From Bacillota bacterium (GTDB taxonomy: Bacteria; Bacillota; Clostridia; Christensenellales; Pumilibacteraceae), in contig WRAF01000002.1 of the NCBI GenBank assembly GCA_009780325.1, forward strand, positions 1 through 64,000: 64,000 nt of DNA. Direction: 5' to 3'. Positions 17,049 through 26,287 of the stretch are shown in pieces (position 1 is the stretch's first letter; the number at the start of each line of letters is the position of its first letter). The position numbers and the translations under genes were made by a program. Below the pieces are notes generated by a model that did no database searches, had not been told where the DNA came from, and saw only the letters and a list, made by a program, of their open reading frames with translations.

Positions 17049-18299
17049 ATGAGTAATTTACAAAAGGGAAATGTGGTGATGGTGCTTGAAAGTACTAAAT
17101 CTATACTAGAAAAAATAGAAAAATCTAAATTAAATGCAGTTGTGACTAGATGTGACAGTTTGGCTTTTGAATTGGCTGATGGCATAGATAAGGGCGATAG
17201 AGGCGGGAAGCTAGCGGGATTACCTATTTTAATTAAGGATAATTTATTATTAAAGGGGCATAGGATTTTTTGCTGCAGTAAGGCTTGGGACGGAGTATTT
17301 GATGATAAAAATGCGGTGGTAGTGGATAGATTGATAGATGAGGGTGCGGTTATTGCTGGGATAGCTAATATGGATGAGTTTGCGATGGGGGCAACTAATT
17401 TGACTTCTTGTTTTGGCGGAGTGACGCATCCGATTGATGATAATAGAGTAGTTGGGGGAAGCAGCGGAGGAAGTGCGGCGGCGGTGGCGGCAGGACTTTG
17501 TTTTGCTGCATTAGGAACGGACACAGGAGGGAGTATTAGACAGCCGAGTTCATATTGTGGAGTAGCGGGGTTAAAGCCTAGTTTTGGTGCGGTGGATATG
17601 GATGGAGTTATTCCTTTAGTTCCGATGTGGGATGTGGTGGGACCTATTGCTAGGACAGTGGCGGATTGTGAATTGATGTTTGAAAGTATGGTACAAAGGG
17701 AAATAACGTTTGTAAAAAAAGAAAAATATAAAATTGGTTTTGTTAGGGAGTTTTTTGAATTTATGAGTAGAGAAGATAAGGGTGCTTTTAAGGAGGCTAA
17801 AGATAAACTAGAGGGACTTGGACATGAGATTATAGAAGTTAGAATTCCTAGTGTTAAGATGGCGGGGGAGATATATGAGGTGATTGGGTGCAGCGAGTCT
17901 TATAAGAGCTTGATTAAGACTGGGGTGGATATTGAGAAATTGGGGGTAGAGGCTAGAGGGAGGGCGGATAAGGGGAGAAGGTATTTAGAGGATAAGAAAT
18001 TATTGGATAATATGAGAAAAAAAGGCGAGCAATTGAAGATAGAGGTTGATGCCGCCTTTGATTTATGCGATATAATTTTGTCGCCTACTGTGCCAAGTAT
18101 TGCTTTTAAAAAAGATAGTTTAAATAGTTTTGAAGCGATTAATAGTGATTTTTATTTAAGACCTTTTAATATATCAGGGCATCCTGCATTGAGTATACCT
18201 ATATATGAGAGTGATGGATTGCCTATTGGTATACAGATTGTTGGAAGGATGGATGATGAAGGATTGCTTTTTGAAATAGGAAAAATGATTGAAAAATAA
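17049..18299 (+). CDS. gatA: Amidase-signature protein, probably GatA
   Basis: An amidase-signature enzyme with the Lys-Ser-Ser triad in sequence: PILIKDN (Lys near 62), VGGSSGGSAAA and DTGGSIRQPSSYCG. The best fit is the A subunit of Glu-tRNAGln/Asp-tRNAAsn amidotransferase, which supplies ammonia for transamidation (IANMDEFAMG and GLKPSFGAV are GatA-like). At about 416 residues it is shorter than the usual 480 or so, with loss in the middle and near the C-terminus. GatB and GatC are not in the window, so another amidase cannot be excluded. The ATG at 17049 sits 6 nt after a -10 box; an internal GTG/ATG behind AAAGGGA is a possible alternative start. It ends back to back with glmS (convergent, no gap). 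Confidence 0.75.
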   Translation: MSNLQKGNVVMVLESTKSILEKIEKSKLNAVVTRCDSLAFELADGIDKGDRGGKLAGLPILIKDNLLLKGHRIFCCSKAWDGVFDDKNAVVVDRLIDEGAVIAGIANMDEFAMGATNLTSCFGGVTHPIDDNRVVGGSSGGSAAAVAAGLCFAALGTDTGGSIRQPSSYCGVAGLKPSFGAVDMDGVIPLVPMWDVVGPIARTVADCELMFESMVQREITFVKKEKYKIGFVREFFEFMSREDKGAFKEAKDKLEGLGHEIIEVRIPSVKMAGEIYEVIGCSESYKSLIKTGVDIEKLGVEARGRADKGRRYLEDKKLLDNMRKKGEQLKIEVDAAFDLCDIILSPTVPSIAFKKDSLNSFEAINSDFYLRPFNISGHPALSIPIYESDGLPIGIQIVGRMDDEGLLFEIGKMIEK

Positions 18300-20144
18300 T
18301 TATTCGACAGTGACAGATTTTGCTAGGTTTCTTGGCATGTCTATATCACAGCCTTTGTTTAGGGCAACATAATATGATAATAGCTGACAGTATATGGCGG
18401 CAATAAGGGGGGCAGCTGTGTCCTCTTTTATTTTTATTTTGTGGTCAGATTCATTTAAGATATTATCAAATGGTGAGATGCTTAGGACAATTGCACCACG
18501 TGCCTTGACTTCTTTAATTGATGATAGCATTTTGTCTCTAGTTTGTTTGTTTGTAGAAATAGCGACCACTAGTGACCCTTTTTCTATCAGTGCGATTGTG
18601 CCGTGTTTTAATTCTCCTGCGGCATGTGCTTGAGCATGTATATAGCTAATTTCTTTTAATTTGAGTGCTCCTTCTAATGCTATTCCAAAATCTGTACCTC
18701 GCCCTATAAAAAATGCGTGATTAACATAAGAAAATTCTGTTGCTATATTTTGAATATAATTTGTTTTTTTAAGCAGGCTATTAATATTGTGAGGAGTATT
18801 TTTAAGGTCAGAAAACTGTATGCAATCATATGTTTGATTGGCATTTTTTGCTGTTAAATTATGGACATTTATATGATTGGCGGTGTTTTTCTTGTTTCGT
18901 TTTTTTAATTCTATTGCTAGCATAAATAGGGTTGTTAATTGTGTGGAATAACCTTTTGTAGTAGCAACTGAAATTTCTGGACCTGCTTGGGTTATTAGGG
19001 TGGCATCAGCGATTCTTGCTAGGGTGCTGTTTTCTGAATTGACTATTGCTAGAATTTTATCATATTTTTTTGCCTTTGTGATTGCACCTATAGTGTCTGC
19101 TGTTTCTCCGCTTTGACTTATTGCGATAGTTAAAGTTTTGTATTTTGATGTGTTTCTAATTGTTTTAGAATATCTATATTCGCTTGCCATTTCTACTTGT
19201 ACAGGGATGCTTGTTAACTCCTCTATATAATGCTTAGCAGCAAATCCTGCATTATATGATGAGCCGCAGGCTATGATATTTATGCGTTTGACATTATCTA
19301 ATATGGACATATTGTTAAGTGTGTTTTCTAGTGTATGCAGAGTTTTTTGAATTGCTTTAGGCTGGTCAAAAATTTCTTTTAACATATAATGTTGGTAGCT
19401 TTTTAAAGATATATCTCTATGGTCAAATTTAGCTTTTATGATATTTTTATCTATTTTATTGAGCGAGTAGTCAACAATTATAGATGCTTCTTTTGTGACG
19501 ATAGCGATTTCGTGTTCATTAGGTTCAATAAAATTTTCTGTAAAATTTCTTAAAGCAGACATATCTGATGCTAAAATTCCGCATGAATCATTTAGACCTA
19601 TTAGCAGGGGATTATTTTTTCTAAACCCTAAAATCATTTCATGGAAATCACTGCAAATTAGTGCAACGGCATAAGAACCTTTTAATTGTCTAGTAGTTTT
19701 TTGGATTGCTTTAAATGGATTGTTTTGATAGTGGAACTCTAAAAGATGAGCGATTACTTCTGAGTCGGTGTCACTTGAAAATTGATAACCTTTTGAAATT
19801 AAAAATTCTTTTAATTCTTTATAGTTTTCTATTATGCCGTTGTGTACAATAGAAAATTTTTTTGACATAGATAAGTGCGGATGAGCATTTTTATCAGTAG
19901 GGATACCATGAGTTGCCCAGCGAGTGTGTCCTATGCCTAAGCAGCCATTTTGGATATTGATATCTAATTTTGATAATTTTTCAAGATTATCTATTTTTCC
20001 TGCTGCTTTAAGTTGGTGGATAGTGTTGTTATGATGAATGGCTACTCCGCTTGAATCATAGCCTCTGTAGTTTAGTTTTTTTAGCCCATTAATTAAGATA
20101 TTGATGGCTGGTTTTTCGCCTATGTATCCTATTATTCCGCACAT
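18300..20144 (-). CDS. glmS: Glutamine-fructose-6-phosphate aminotransferase (GlmS)
   Basis: Makes glucosamine-6-phosphate from fructose-6-phosphate and glutamine, the first step to UDP-GlcNAc. The 614-residue protein has the N-terminal class II glutaminase domain with Cys2 (MCGIIGYIG), GHTRWATHG and NGIIENY, and two SIS sugar-isomerase domains (ACGSSYNAG, SQSGETADT, GRGTDFGIALEGALKLKEI). The C-terminal DMPRNLAKSVTVE is diagnostic. It is divergent from glmM, the next enzyme of the pathway. I see no glmS ribozyme core in the 182 nt between them. As a minus-strand gene it is A/C-rich, and its protein is rich in Asn, Lys, His and Ile. Confidence 0.96.
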   Translation of the reverse strand: MCGIIGYIGEKPAINILINGLKKLNYRGYDSSGVAIHHNNTIHQLKAAGKIDNLEKLSKLDINIQNGCLGIGHTRWATHGIPTDKNAHPHLSMSKKFSIVHNGIIENYKELKEFLISKGYQFSSDTDSEVIAHLLEFHYQNNPFKAIQKTTRQLKGSYAVALICSDFHEMILGFRKNNPLLIGLNDSCGILASDMSALRNFTENFIEPNEHEIAIVTKEASIIVDYSLNKIDKNIIKAKFDHRDISLKSYQHYMLKEIFDQPKAIQKTLHTLENTLNNMSILDNVKRINIIACGSSYNAGFAAKHYIEELTSIPVQVEMASEYRYSKTIRNTSKYKTLTIAISQSGETADTIGAITKAKKYDKILAIVNSENSTLARIADATLITQAGPEISVATTKGYSTQLTTLFMLAIELKKRNKKNTANHINVHNLTAKNANQTYDCIQFSDLKNTPHNINSLLKKTNYIQNIATEFSYVNHAFFIGRGTDFGIALEGALKLKEISYIHAQAHAAGELKHGTIALIEKGSLVVAISTNKQTRDKMLSSIKEVKARGAIVLSISPFDNILNESDHKIKIKEDTAAPLIAAIYCQLLSYYVALNKGCDIDMPRNLAKSVTVE

Positions 20145-20326
20145 GTTTTTCTTTTAACCCCCTTAAGTTTTGGTGTAGTGGTAGTATTGTCATAGTATTC
20201 AAGAATAGATTATGGGGTTACTATTTAATAGATTGATTAGTATTTTGTGCATTATAAAATTATTTCACACTTCGGTTATTTTTTCATATGTTGTATTGAA
20301 TAAATAATTTTTTTGTAAGGAGTAAT

Positions 20327-21622
20327 ATGGGAAAATATTTTGGGACTGATGGAATAAGGGGAGTGTATGGTAAGTGTCTGACTGAAAGGATAGCATATTT
20401 ATTGGGGTTAGCACTTTCTGAGTACTTTGGAGGATTATGCGTGGTGGGGCGGGATACTAGGGTTAGTGGTGAGATTTTATTTAGTGCACTCAAAATGGGA
20501 TTAGAAAAAAATGGGGCAAGTGCTATTAATATAGGGGTAGTGCCTACCCCTTGTGTGTCAATGATTGCAAAAGAATGGAGTGCAAAGTGCGGGGTAATGA
20601 TTACGGCATCTCATAATGAACCGCAATATAATGGTTTGAAAGTTTTTGCTAAAGATGGGATTAAGTTAAGTGAAGATGAGGAAATACAAATTGAAAAATT
20701 GATGGATTCATATGCATATAAAAACTTATTTAATGATGGTGATATATTAAAATTTTTGAAGTTAGAGGATGAATTTAATGGACATAAAAAAGCAAAAGAA
20801 ACGTACATAAGTCAATTAACAAAGGTATTTTGCCAAAGGGAGTTTGACGGACTAAAAGTATTGCTGGATATAGGAAATGGGGCGGCTGGTACTATTGCTA
20901 GTGAGGTTTTTGCTAGGCTTGGTGCTTCTGTGATTTCTATAAATGATGAAGGTGATGGCAGCAAGATAAATGTGGAAAGCGGTGCGCTTTATATTGAGAA
21001 TTTGATTGATAAGATGGATGGCTTTGATTTAGGGTTTGGTTTTGACGGTGATGCTGATAGAGTTGCTGTGGTTGTAGGAAAAAGAATATTAGATGGAGAT
21101 TCTGTTTTATATTCTTTATCTAAAGGCACAAATTTAAAAGACGGGGTTGTTGTGGGAACATTGATGAGTAATTCTAGCTTGGATAAAAAACTTTTAAATG
21201 ACGGAAAAAAATTGATTAGGACTGCTGTAGGGGATAAATATATTTTGGATGCAATGCTTAAAAAGGGTTATTCATTAGGGGGCGAGCAAAGCGGGCACTA
21301 TATCTTTTATCCTGAGAGAAAAACTGGGGATGGCATATTGGCTGCTCTTAAAATTTGCAGAGCATTTAAGAATGATGAATTGGAGTTTTTGGAGTTATTG
21401 CCGCAAAAGACGATATCAATTAAGGCGGATAAGCGGGTATTTGATGATAATAAGATAAAAGAGCTGATTGAAAAGTATAGCGGAAAGGTAGAAAGTCTAT
21501 TAGTAAGAATGAGTGGAACCGAGCCCAAAATAAGAGTAAGCGTAGAAGATGAGGATGCAAAGCTAGTTGAAGTGTTGCTAAAAGAGTTTGTAGATTTGGT
21601 TGAGGAAATTAAATCTCAATAG
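20327..21622 (+). CDS. glmM: Phosphoglucosamine mutase (GlmM)
   Basis: Converts glucosamine-6-phosphate to glucosamine-1-phosphate. The 431-residue protein has the N-terminal FGTDGIRG motif, the phosphoserine loop ITASHNEPQYNG (Ser near 97), the metal-binding DGDADRV and the sugar-specificity GGEQSGHYIF. The C-terminal phosphate-binding RMSGTEPKIRV is intact. It is slightly shorter than the common 445-450 residues. AAGGAG lies 5-6 nt before the ATG. It is divergent from glmS and cotranscribed with ddl (32-nt gap), linking amino-sugar and D-Ala-D-Ala supply. Confidence 0.95.
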   Translation: MGKYFGTDGIRGVYGKCLTERIAYLLGLALSEYFGGLCVVGRDTRVSGEILFSALKMGLEKNGASAINIGVVPTPCVSMIAKEWSAKCGVMITASHNEPQYNGLKVFAKDGIKLSEDEEIQIEKLMDSYAYKNLFNDGDILKFLKLEDEFNGHKKAKETYISQLTKVFCQREFDGLKVLLDIGNGAAGTIASEVFARLGASVISINDEGDGSKINVESGALYIENLIDKMDGFDLGFGFDGDADRVAVVVGKRILDGDSVLYSLSKGTNLKDGVVVGTLMSNSSLDKKLLNDGKKLIRTAVGDKYILDAMLKKGYSLGGEQSGHYIFYPERKTGDGILAALKICRAFKNDELEFLELLPQKTISIKADKRVFDDNKIKELIEKYSGKVESLLVRMSGTEPKIRVSVEDEDAKLVEVLLKEFVDLVEEIKSQ

Positions 21623-21654
21623 AAACACTATTTTTTAAAATAAGGAGAAACAAA

Positions 21655-22794
21655 ATGAAAATTGGCATTATATTTGGCGGGCGGTCTTGTGAGCATGACA
21701 TTAGTATTCTTACTGGTATTATGACTGTTAATGCAGCAGCTCAAAAGCATAAAGTTGTCCCTATATATATAGATGGCGTTGGGGATTGGTATAGCAGCAA
21801 AGATTTTTTCAGCACAAAAATTTTTGCTGCTGGCACATATAAAAAAGGTGCAAAAAAGGTTCATTTAAGACCTAATTCTAAATATTTATATTGCGACAAA
21901 GGGAAAAAATTGCATTTTCTAGATGCGGTTATTGTATGCACGCATGGAAAAAACGGTGAAGATGGTTGTTTGGCTGGACTTTTGGAGATGAGTGGAATTG
22001 TTTATGCCGGAAGCGGGGTATTGGCGAGTGCTGTAGGGATGGATAAAATTACACAAAAAAAATTGTATGATGAGGCGGGGATTAATAGTGCAAAATTTGT
22101 GTATATAGAAAAAGATGGGGTGGACGCAAATTTATATGATTTAGTGCAAAAGATTGGGGAATTAAAGTTTCCGCTTATACTAAAACCATCTAATTTAGGG
22201 TCTAGCATAGGGATTGTTAAAGTTAATGATTTTAAAGAGTTATTTGAGGGGTTAAAAACGGTATTTTTGTATGATGAGAAGGTGCTTATAGAAGAAGCTT
22301 TTGAAGATTTTATAGAGCTAAATTGTGCGGTATTAGGCGGAAGCAGCGGGCAGATGCTTGTGAGTGAAATTGAAGAACCTATAAGTAATGGTTTTTTAGA
22401 TTTCTCTGATAAATATGAGTTGTTTGGAGGGTCTAAAGTGGACGGTGAAAATGGGGCTAGCAAGGGACATATGGGGAGATATCTGCCAGCTAGGATTGAA
22501 GGAGACTTAAGGGATGAGGTTTTTAGAAAGGCTAAAGAAGTATTTAGGTTGCTAGGGTGCAGTGGTGTAGCAAGGGTTGATTTTTTATTAAAAGATGAGG
22601 TGCTTTATGTTAATGAGATTAATACTATTCCTGGGTCATTGTCATTTTATTTGTTTGAGTTTGGAGGATTAAATTTTGTGGAGTTAGTGGATAGATTGAT
22701 TAAGATAGCAATAGAGGAGCATGAAAGGAAGAAAAAATTGAGGCTTATATTTGATAGTAATGTGTTAAGGGGTAGTGTTGGCGGGAAGATGTAA
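21655..22794 (+). CDS. ddl: D-alanine--D-alanine ligase
   Basis: ATP-grasp enzyme forming D-Ala-D-Ala for the peptidoglycan stem peptide. The 379-residue protein has the N-terminal GGRSCEHDISI motif, THGKNGEDGCLAGLLE, KPSNLGSSIGI, and the C-terminal RVDFLL ... NEINTIPGSLSFYLFE block with metal ligands. The final Tyr-Leu-Phe in place of a lactate-type loop agrees with D-Ala rather than D-Lac specificity, though this is judged by eye. The glmM stop is 32 nt upstream and AAGGAG precedes the ATG, so an operon is likely. The C-terminus has a basic extension (EHERKKKLRL and onward) beyond the usual end. Confidence 0.94.
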   Translation: MKIGIIFGGRSCEHDISILTGIMTVNAAAQKHKVVPIYIDGVGDWYSSKDFFSTKIFAAGTYKKGAKKVHLRPNSKYLYCDKGKKLHFLDAVIVCTHGKNGEDGCLAGLLEMSGIVYAGSGVLASAVGMDKITQKKLYDEAGINSAKFVYIEKDGVDANLYDLVQKIGELKFPLILKPSNLGSSIGIVKVNDFKELFEGLKTVFLYDEKVLIEEAFEDFIELNCAVLGGSSGQMLVSEIEEPISNGFLDFSDKYELFGGSKVDGENGASKGHMGRYLPARIEGDLRDEVFRKAKEVFRLLGCSGVARVDFLLKDEVLYVNEINTIPGSLSFYLFEFGGLNFVELVDRLIKIAIEEHERKKKLRLIFDSNVLRGSVGGKM

Positions 22795-22894
22795 GTGATA
22801 AAAATGACTATAGTATATGCTAAAGGGATTCTTGACTGCATTCAGAATGACACAAACATAATATGTCAATTTTGAATATATATAAAGAATCCTT

Positions 22895-23038
22895 TTTTTA
22901 TAGCATAAGAATTATTGACTGCGTTTGAGAGTACTCGAGCTCAAAAAAACCCGCCACAGGGGGCTTTTTCATTGACCGTCCACAAAATGGGGTTCACACT
23001 AGCTTTGGGCGGGTCGGGGCTTTAAGCCCCTTTTTTTA
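22895..23038 (+). repeat. Two-hairpin terminator-like dispersed element, expanded copy
   Basis: CTTTTTTTATAGCATAAG leads into GCGTTTGAGAG and CTCAAAAAAACCCGCC, then a longer interior, GGGCGGGTCGG, GGGGCTTTAAGCCCC and T7. Compare 13444-13597, 43612-43741 and 62022-62076. A diverged REP-like unit precedes it at 22826-22854. Confidence 0.6.
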
Positions 23039-23118
23039 TTTCTGTATATTTTTTGTATTAAAACAACAGTGTCTCTCTTTTTTAAATGTCTTATTTGCAG
23101 TTGCGGTAATAAGCTTAT

Positions 23119-23284
23119 TAGACCTGTTCAGCAACCTGCATGGCACATCTAAAACAGCTCTTTTTTATTCAAAATTTTATTCTTTTTTTTGTTAATACAT
23201 CTAGTATTAACTGCAAAAACAATAAAATTTTGCTTTAAAAAAATCCATGCTTTATCTGACCACGTAGGTTGCTGAACAGGTCTA
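23119..23284. repeat. 166-bp nested palindromic element (MITE-like)
   Basis: TAGACCTGTTCAGCAACCT at 23119-23137 is exactly inverted at 23266-23284. Inside, CAAAATTTTATT (23170) pairs with AATAAAATTTTG (23221), and GTTAATAC (23191) with GTATTAAC (23204). There is no coding capacity. It lies just left of the phage cassette. Its ends share TAGACCTGT with the element at 76-290. Confidence 0.65.
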
Positions 23285-23369
23285 TTTAATTTTTTATACA
23301 AGTTTATGAAATATTTATCGGCTAAAAATTGTCAATAATTTCTATAAAATAATATGAACACTTTTTAAA

Positions 23370-23393
23370 TTGTTGACATGCTGTTGTCAACAA
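23370..23393. promoter_or_regulatory. Palindromic operator-like site at the left edge of the phage cassette
   Basis: TTGTTGAC at 23370 and GTCAACAA at 23386 are exact inverted copies with an 8-nt centre. The left half contains TTGACA, a possible -35 box for the gene at 23446, but no well-spaced -10 box is evident (TATTAT at 23402 is 23 nt away). Confidence 0.5.
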
Positions 23394-23445
23394 TTGAGTG
23401 ATATTATAGGGGTGTAAAAACAAAAAGGAGGTGCAAAATACTAAA

Positions 23446-23847
23446 ATGAAAGGATGGATTAAGTTGTTGGTTATTATTGGCCCTAAAGTGAGAGGACTTT
23501 ATCAGTCTATTGAAAAAAGGATAGAAAAAGAGTCCCTTTGTATGGGTGGGACTTGTGAGATGATGATGGATTTGATATATAATCTAAATGAGAGAAAAAG
23601 ACGTATTATTAATTTGGCAGTGTTGCATAGGGCGCTTAAAGAAGGATTGTCTGATGAGGAATTTTATATAATTAAAACAGAGGGGAAATGTTTAGAGGGG
23701 AAATTTAAAAGAAATTCTTTAGTTAGAAGGGTGGACAAGGCTTTTTTTAAGGCGGCTAAGGTGATACATAGTATGGGATATGATGACGCAGTTTTGATAA
23801 GAGAATACCCTGGGTATGCTAGGCAAGCAGAAAGATATGCGGTATAG
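23446..23847 (+). CDS. Hypothetical protein, possible small regulator at the cassette start
   Basis: About 133 residues, basic, with Cys near 28 and 33. The middle (LNERKRRIINLAVLHRALKE) and the end (RRVDKAFFKAAKVIHSMGYD) are helical, and the latter could be an HTH recognition region. No family was recognised. GGAGG lies 14 nt before the ATG. It follows a palindromic operator-like site and faces the phage structural genes, with the SH3 membrane-protein gene in between on the other strand. A role as an ArpU/RinA-like late regulator would suit the position but rests on context only. Confidence 0.55.
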   Translation: MKGWIKLLVIIGPKVRGLYQSIEKRIEKESLCMGGTCEMMMDLIYNLNERKRRIINLAVLHRALKEGLSDEEFYIIKTEGKCLEGKFKRNSLVRRVDKAFFKAAKVIHSMGYDDAVLIREYPGYARQAERYAV

Positions 23848-23888
23848 TTGATTTTATTGCTTTAATGAGACATATAAACAAATATTTA

Positions 23889-24662
23889 TCATTTATAATT
23901 GTCAGCATATTCTTTATCTATATCAGTATCTTTTTTTGGTTTAGAAAATAGGGCAAACATTACTATTATGGCGGGGATGCTTAAAAGTACAATATAAATC
24001 CAATCGAAACGCTGCGGCGGGGTATTTGGATCTAAATTATTATTGTTATCCGGAGGATTTGGTACTGCTTGGATAATATTGGGCGGGATGGTATCAACAA
24101 TACCTTGTGCAGAGTAGACATATCCAAATCTATTAACAGTCCCATCTAAAAATCTAACAAAATACCATCTGCTGCCGTGTGTAGTGATTAATGCTTCGCC
24201 ATTTTTTTGTCCAAAGAAAAAAGCTTGATTGTTGTGCGGAATTGCTGTGATGATTTCTGCGGTTGAGTTAGGCAGGGCACGGATGTTAACTGGGTGGGTA
24301 TCGTTTTGGGCAGTGAAAAATACATTTTCATGGAATTTTGTAACAGGTTCAAAATTAACACGGGTTATGTGGGTACGCAAGATTATTCCTGTCAGTTCTA
24401 AATAGGTCACTCTATAATAATTTTCAAAATCTGTTTCGTTTATAATGATTACAAAATATGTGGGCGGCAGTGTAGTGATTTTTTCAAAATTGCTATCTAA
24501 AAGGATGGCATTTTCTCTTAATAAGCCGTATCGTGAATAAGTATCATTGCTAGTTGTATTTGCTTTAGTTGATGCAATATAAAAATTTATATTAAAAAGC
24601 AGCATTATTAATGATAATGCTAGAGTGAGCAATAATTTAATTTTCATGGAATTTTTTTTCAT
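23889..24662 (-). CDS. Membrane-anchored SH3-like protein opposite the phage cassette
   Basis: About 257 residues. The N-terminal hydrophobic segment (KIKLLLTLALSLIMLLFNI) is a signal peptide or anchor. The extracytoplasmic part contains an SH3-like segment (VNIRALPNSTAEIITAIPHN ... WYFVRF ... GYVYS) and probably a diverged one before it. A Pro/Asn-rich linker is followed by a second transmembrane helix (WIYIVLLSIPAIIVMFALF) and a short charged tail. Such SH3 domains often bind cell wall. It is divergent from the large terminase gene, with a 14-bp palindrome between them. Start 24662 versus 24647 is unresolved; neither has a good ribosome binding site. It could be a host envelope gene or part of the phage element. 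Confidence 0.65.
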   Translation of the reverse strand: MKKNSMKIKLLLTLALSLIMLLFNINFYIASTKANTTSNDTYSRYGLLRENAILLDSNFEKITTLPPTYFVIIINETDFENYYRVTYLELTGIILRTHITRVNFEPVTKFHENVFFTAQNDTHPVNIRALPNSTAEIITAIPHNNQAFFFGQKNGEALITTHGSRWYFVRFLDGTVNRFGYVYSAQGIVDTIPPNIIQAVPNPPDNNNNLDPNTPPQRFDWIYIVLLSIPAIIVMFALFSKPKKDTDIDKEYADNYK

Positions 24663-24701
24663 AAGGGTTATTTCAAAATTACAGATTATTGTTAATAGTT
24701 G

Positions 24702-24715
24702 CAAACTATAGTTTG
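24702..24715. promoter_or_regulatory. Perfect 14-bp palindrome between divergent genes
   Basis: CAAACTATAGTTTG lies between the SH3 protein gene and the terminase gene and overlaps a TTGACA at 24713-24718. Its CAAAC/GTTTG arms match those of the CAAACTAGTGTTTG motif seen repeatedly further right. Confidence 0.5.
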
Positions 24716-24766
24716 ACACATATTTTTGGTTGGATTTTGCATAAAAAGGGAGGATTATATCGAAAA

Positions 24767-26218
24767 ATGACACAGGATGAATTAGTTAAGAAAATTAAAC
24801 AAGTAGAGAAAAAAATTGAGATTAAGAGAAAGAAGAATGTTATTTTTAGATATAATGCTGGGGATGTGGTGCATCAAAAACAGATGGAGTTTCATAGATG
24901 TTTAAAGCGGAATAGATGGGTTTTTGGTGGAAACAGGAGCGGTAAAACTGAGTGCGGAGCGGTGGAGGCTGTTTGGAGATTGCGGGGGATTCATCCGTAT
25001 AGAGAGAACAAAAATAATGTATTTGGATGGGTGGTTTCTCCAAGCTTTAGTGTATCTAGGGATGTTGCACAGAGTAAGATTTTGCATTATCTTAATCCTG
25101 ATTGGATTGAGGATGTGGTTATGCAGCAGGGGAAATCTTCAAATCCTGGCGGCGGTGTCATTGACTATATATTAGTGAAAAATGTTTTTGGCGGCGTGTC
25201 TAAATTAGGATTTAAAAGCAGTGATCAAGGACGCATAAAGTTTCAAGGAACATCTTTAGATTTTGTATGGTTTGATGAGGAGCCGCCTATGGATATTTAT
25301 GATGAATGCCGCATGAGGGTTCTTGATAAAAAAGGGGACATTTTTGGGACAATGACACCGCTTTTGGGACTTACATTTGTTTATAATCGCATTTATCTAA
25401 ATGATGGCGGGGATAATGAAATTTGGCATACATTTATGGAATGGGCGGACAATCCGTATTTGGATAAGAATGAGATTGAAGCATTTAGTTTTAGTATGAG
25501 TGAAGAAGCGCTGCAATCAAGGCGATATGGTAAATTTATTAACAATAAAGGGTTGGTTTATTCAGAGTTTGATGAAAATATACATATAATTGAACCATTT
25601 AATGTGCCTAAAGAGTGGTATGACAATTTAAGTATTGATCCTGGGCTTAATAATCCGTTGTCATGTCATTGGTATGCGGTGGATGGTGATGGCAATATTT
25701 ATGTGATGGCAGAGCATTATGAAAAGGGACAGACGGTTGACTATCATGCGGGTGTGATTAAAAGCATATGTGATAATTTGGGGTGGCATAGGGATAGTTT
25801 TGGAAGGGTTGTTGCGCTTATTGATAGTGCGGCGTCACAGCGAACATTGGCGGCGGAGAAGAGTGTTGTAGAACTATTTTTAGATGAGGATATTCAAGTT
25901 AATCCTAAAGTGGATAAAAATTTATTTAGCGGGATTAGTCGGGTTAAGCAATATTTGAAAGGGGCTAATGGACATGGCAAACTGTATATATTTAAAACTT
26001 GTATTAATTTAATAAGAGAGATAAAAAGCTATTGGTGGGGGGATGGTGATATTCCTAAAAAGAAGGATGATCATGCATTAGATGAGCTAAGATATTATAT
26101 AATGTCAAGACCTGAGAGTTTTAAACCTATGGTTAAGCTATCGATGATTGAAAAAGACAAGAGGAGATTAAGTAGAGAATTGATTAGAAAACGAAGGAAT
26201 AGTATGAACCAGCTTTAA
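24767..26218 (+). CDS. terL: Phage terminase large subunit
   Basis: DNA-packaging motor of about 483 residues. Walker A is GGNRSGKT at residues 54-61 and Walker B is DFVWFDEEPP near residue 167. The C-terminal RNase H-like nuclease shows acidic residues in LSIDPGLNNP, VALIDSAAS and KKDDHALDELRYY. It cuts and packages phage DNA at the portal. The start at 24767 has AGGGAGG 13 nt upstream; the frame is open from 24689 but that would include divergent regulatory sequence. No convincing small terminase precedes it; the 88-residue product of the next gene is the nearest candidate. Confidence 0.9.
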   Translation: MTQDELVKKIKQVEKKIEIKRKKNVIFRYNAGDVVHQKQMEFHRCLKRNRWVFGGNRSGKTECGAVEAVWRLRGIHPYRENKNNVFGWVVSPSFSVSRDVAQSKILHYLNPDWIEDVVMQQGKSSNPGGGVIDYILVKNVFGGVSKLGFKSSDQGRIKFQGTSLDFVWFDEEPPMDIYDECRMRVLDKKGDIFGTMTPLLGLTFVYNRIYLNDGGDNEIWHTFMEWADNPYLDKNEIEAFSFSMSEEALQSRRYGKFINNKGLVYSEFDENIHIIEPFNVPKEWYDNLSIDPGLNNPLSCHWYAVDGDGNIYVMAEHYEKGQTVDYHAGVIKSICDNLGWHRDSFGRVVALIDSAASQRTLAAEKSVVELFLDEDIQVNPKVDKNLFSGISRVKQYLKGANGHGKLYIFKTCINLIREIKSYWWGDGDIPKKKDDHALDELRYYIMSRPESFKPMVKLSMIEKDKRRLSRELIRKRRNSMNQL

Positions 26219-26287
26219 TAATGGTATAAAACTATTGCAAACTAGTGTTTAGACAGATTTTTCAGCAGGAGTCATGGGAGGAGAAAC

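Noticed and set aside
20145..20326. glmS ribozyme in the leader of glmS
   Set aside because: The 182-nt gap on the glmS strand lacks the ribozyme core and typical pairings.
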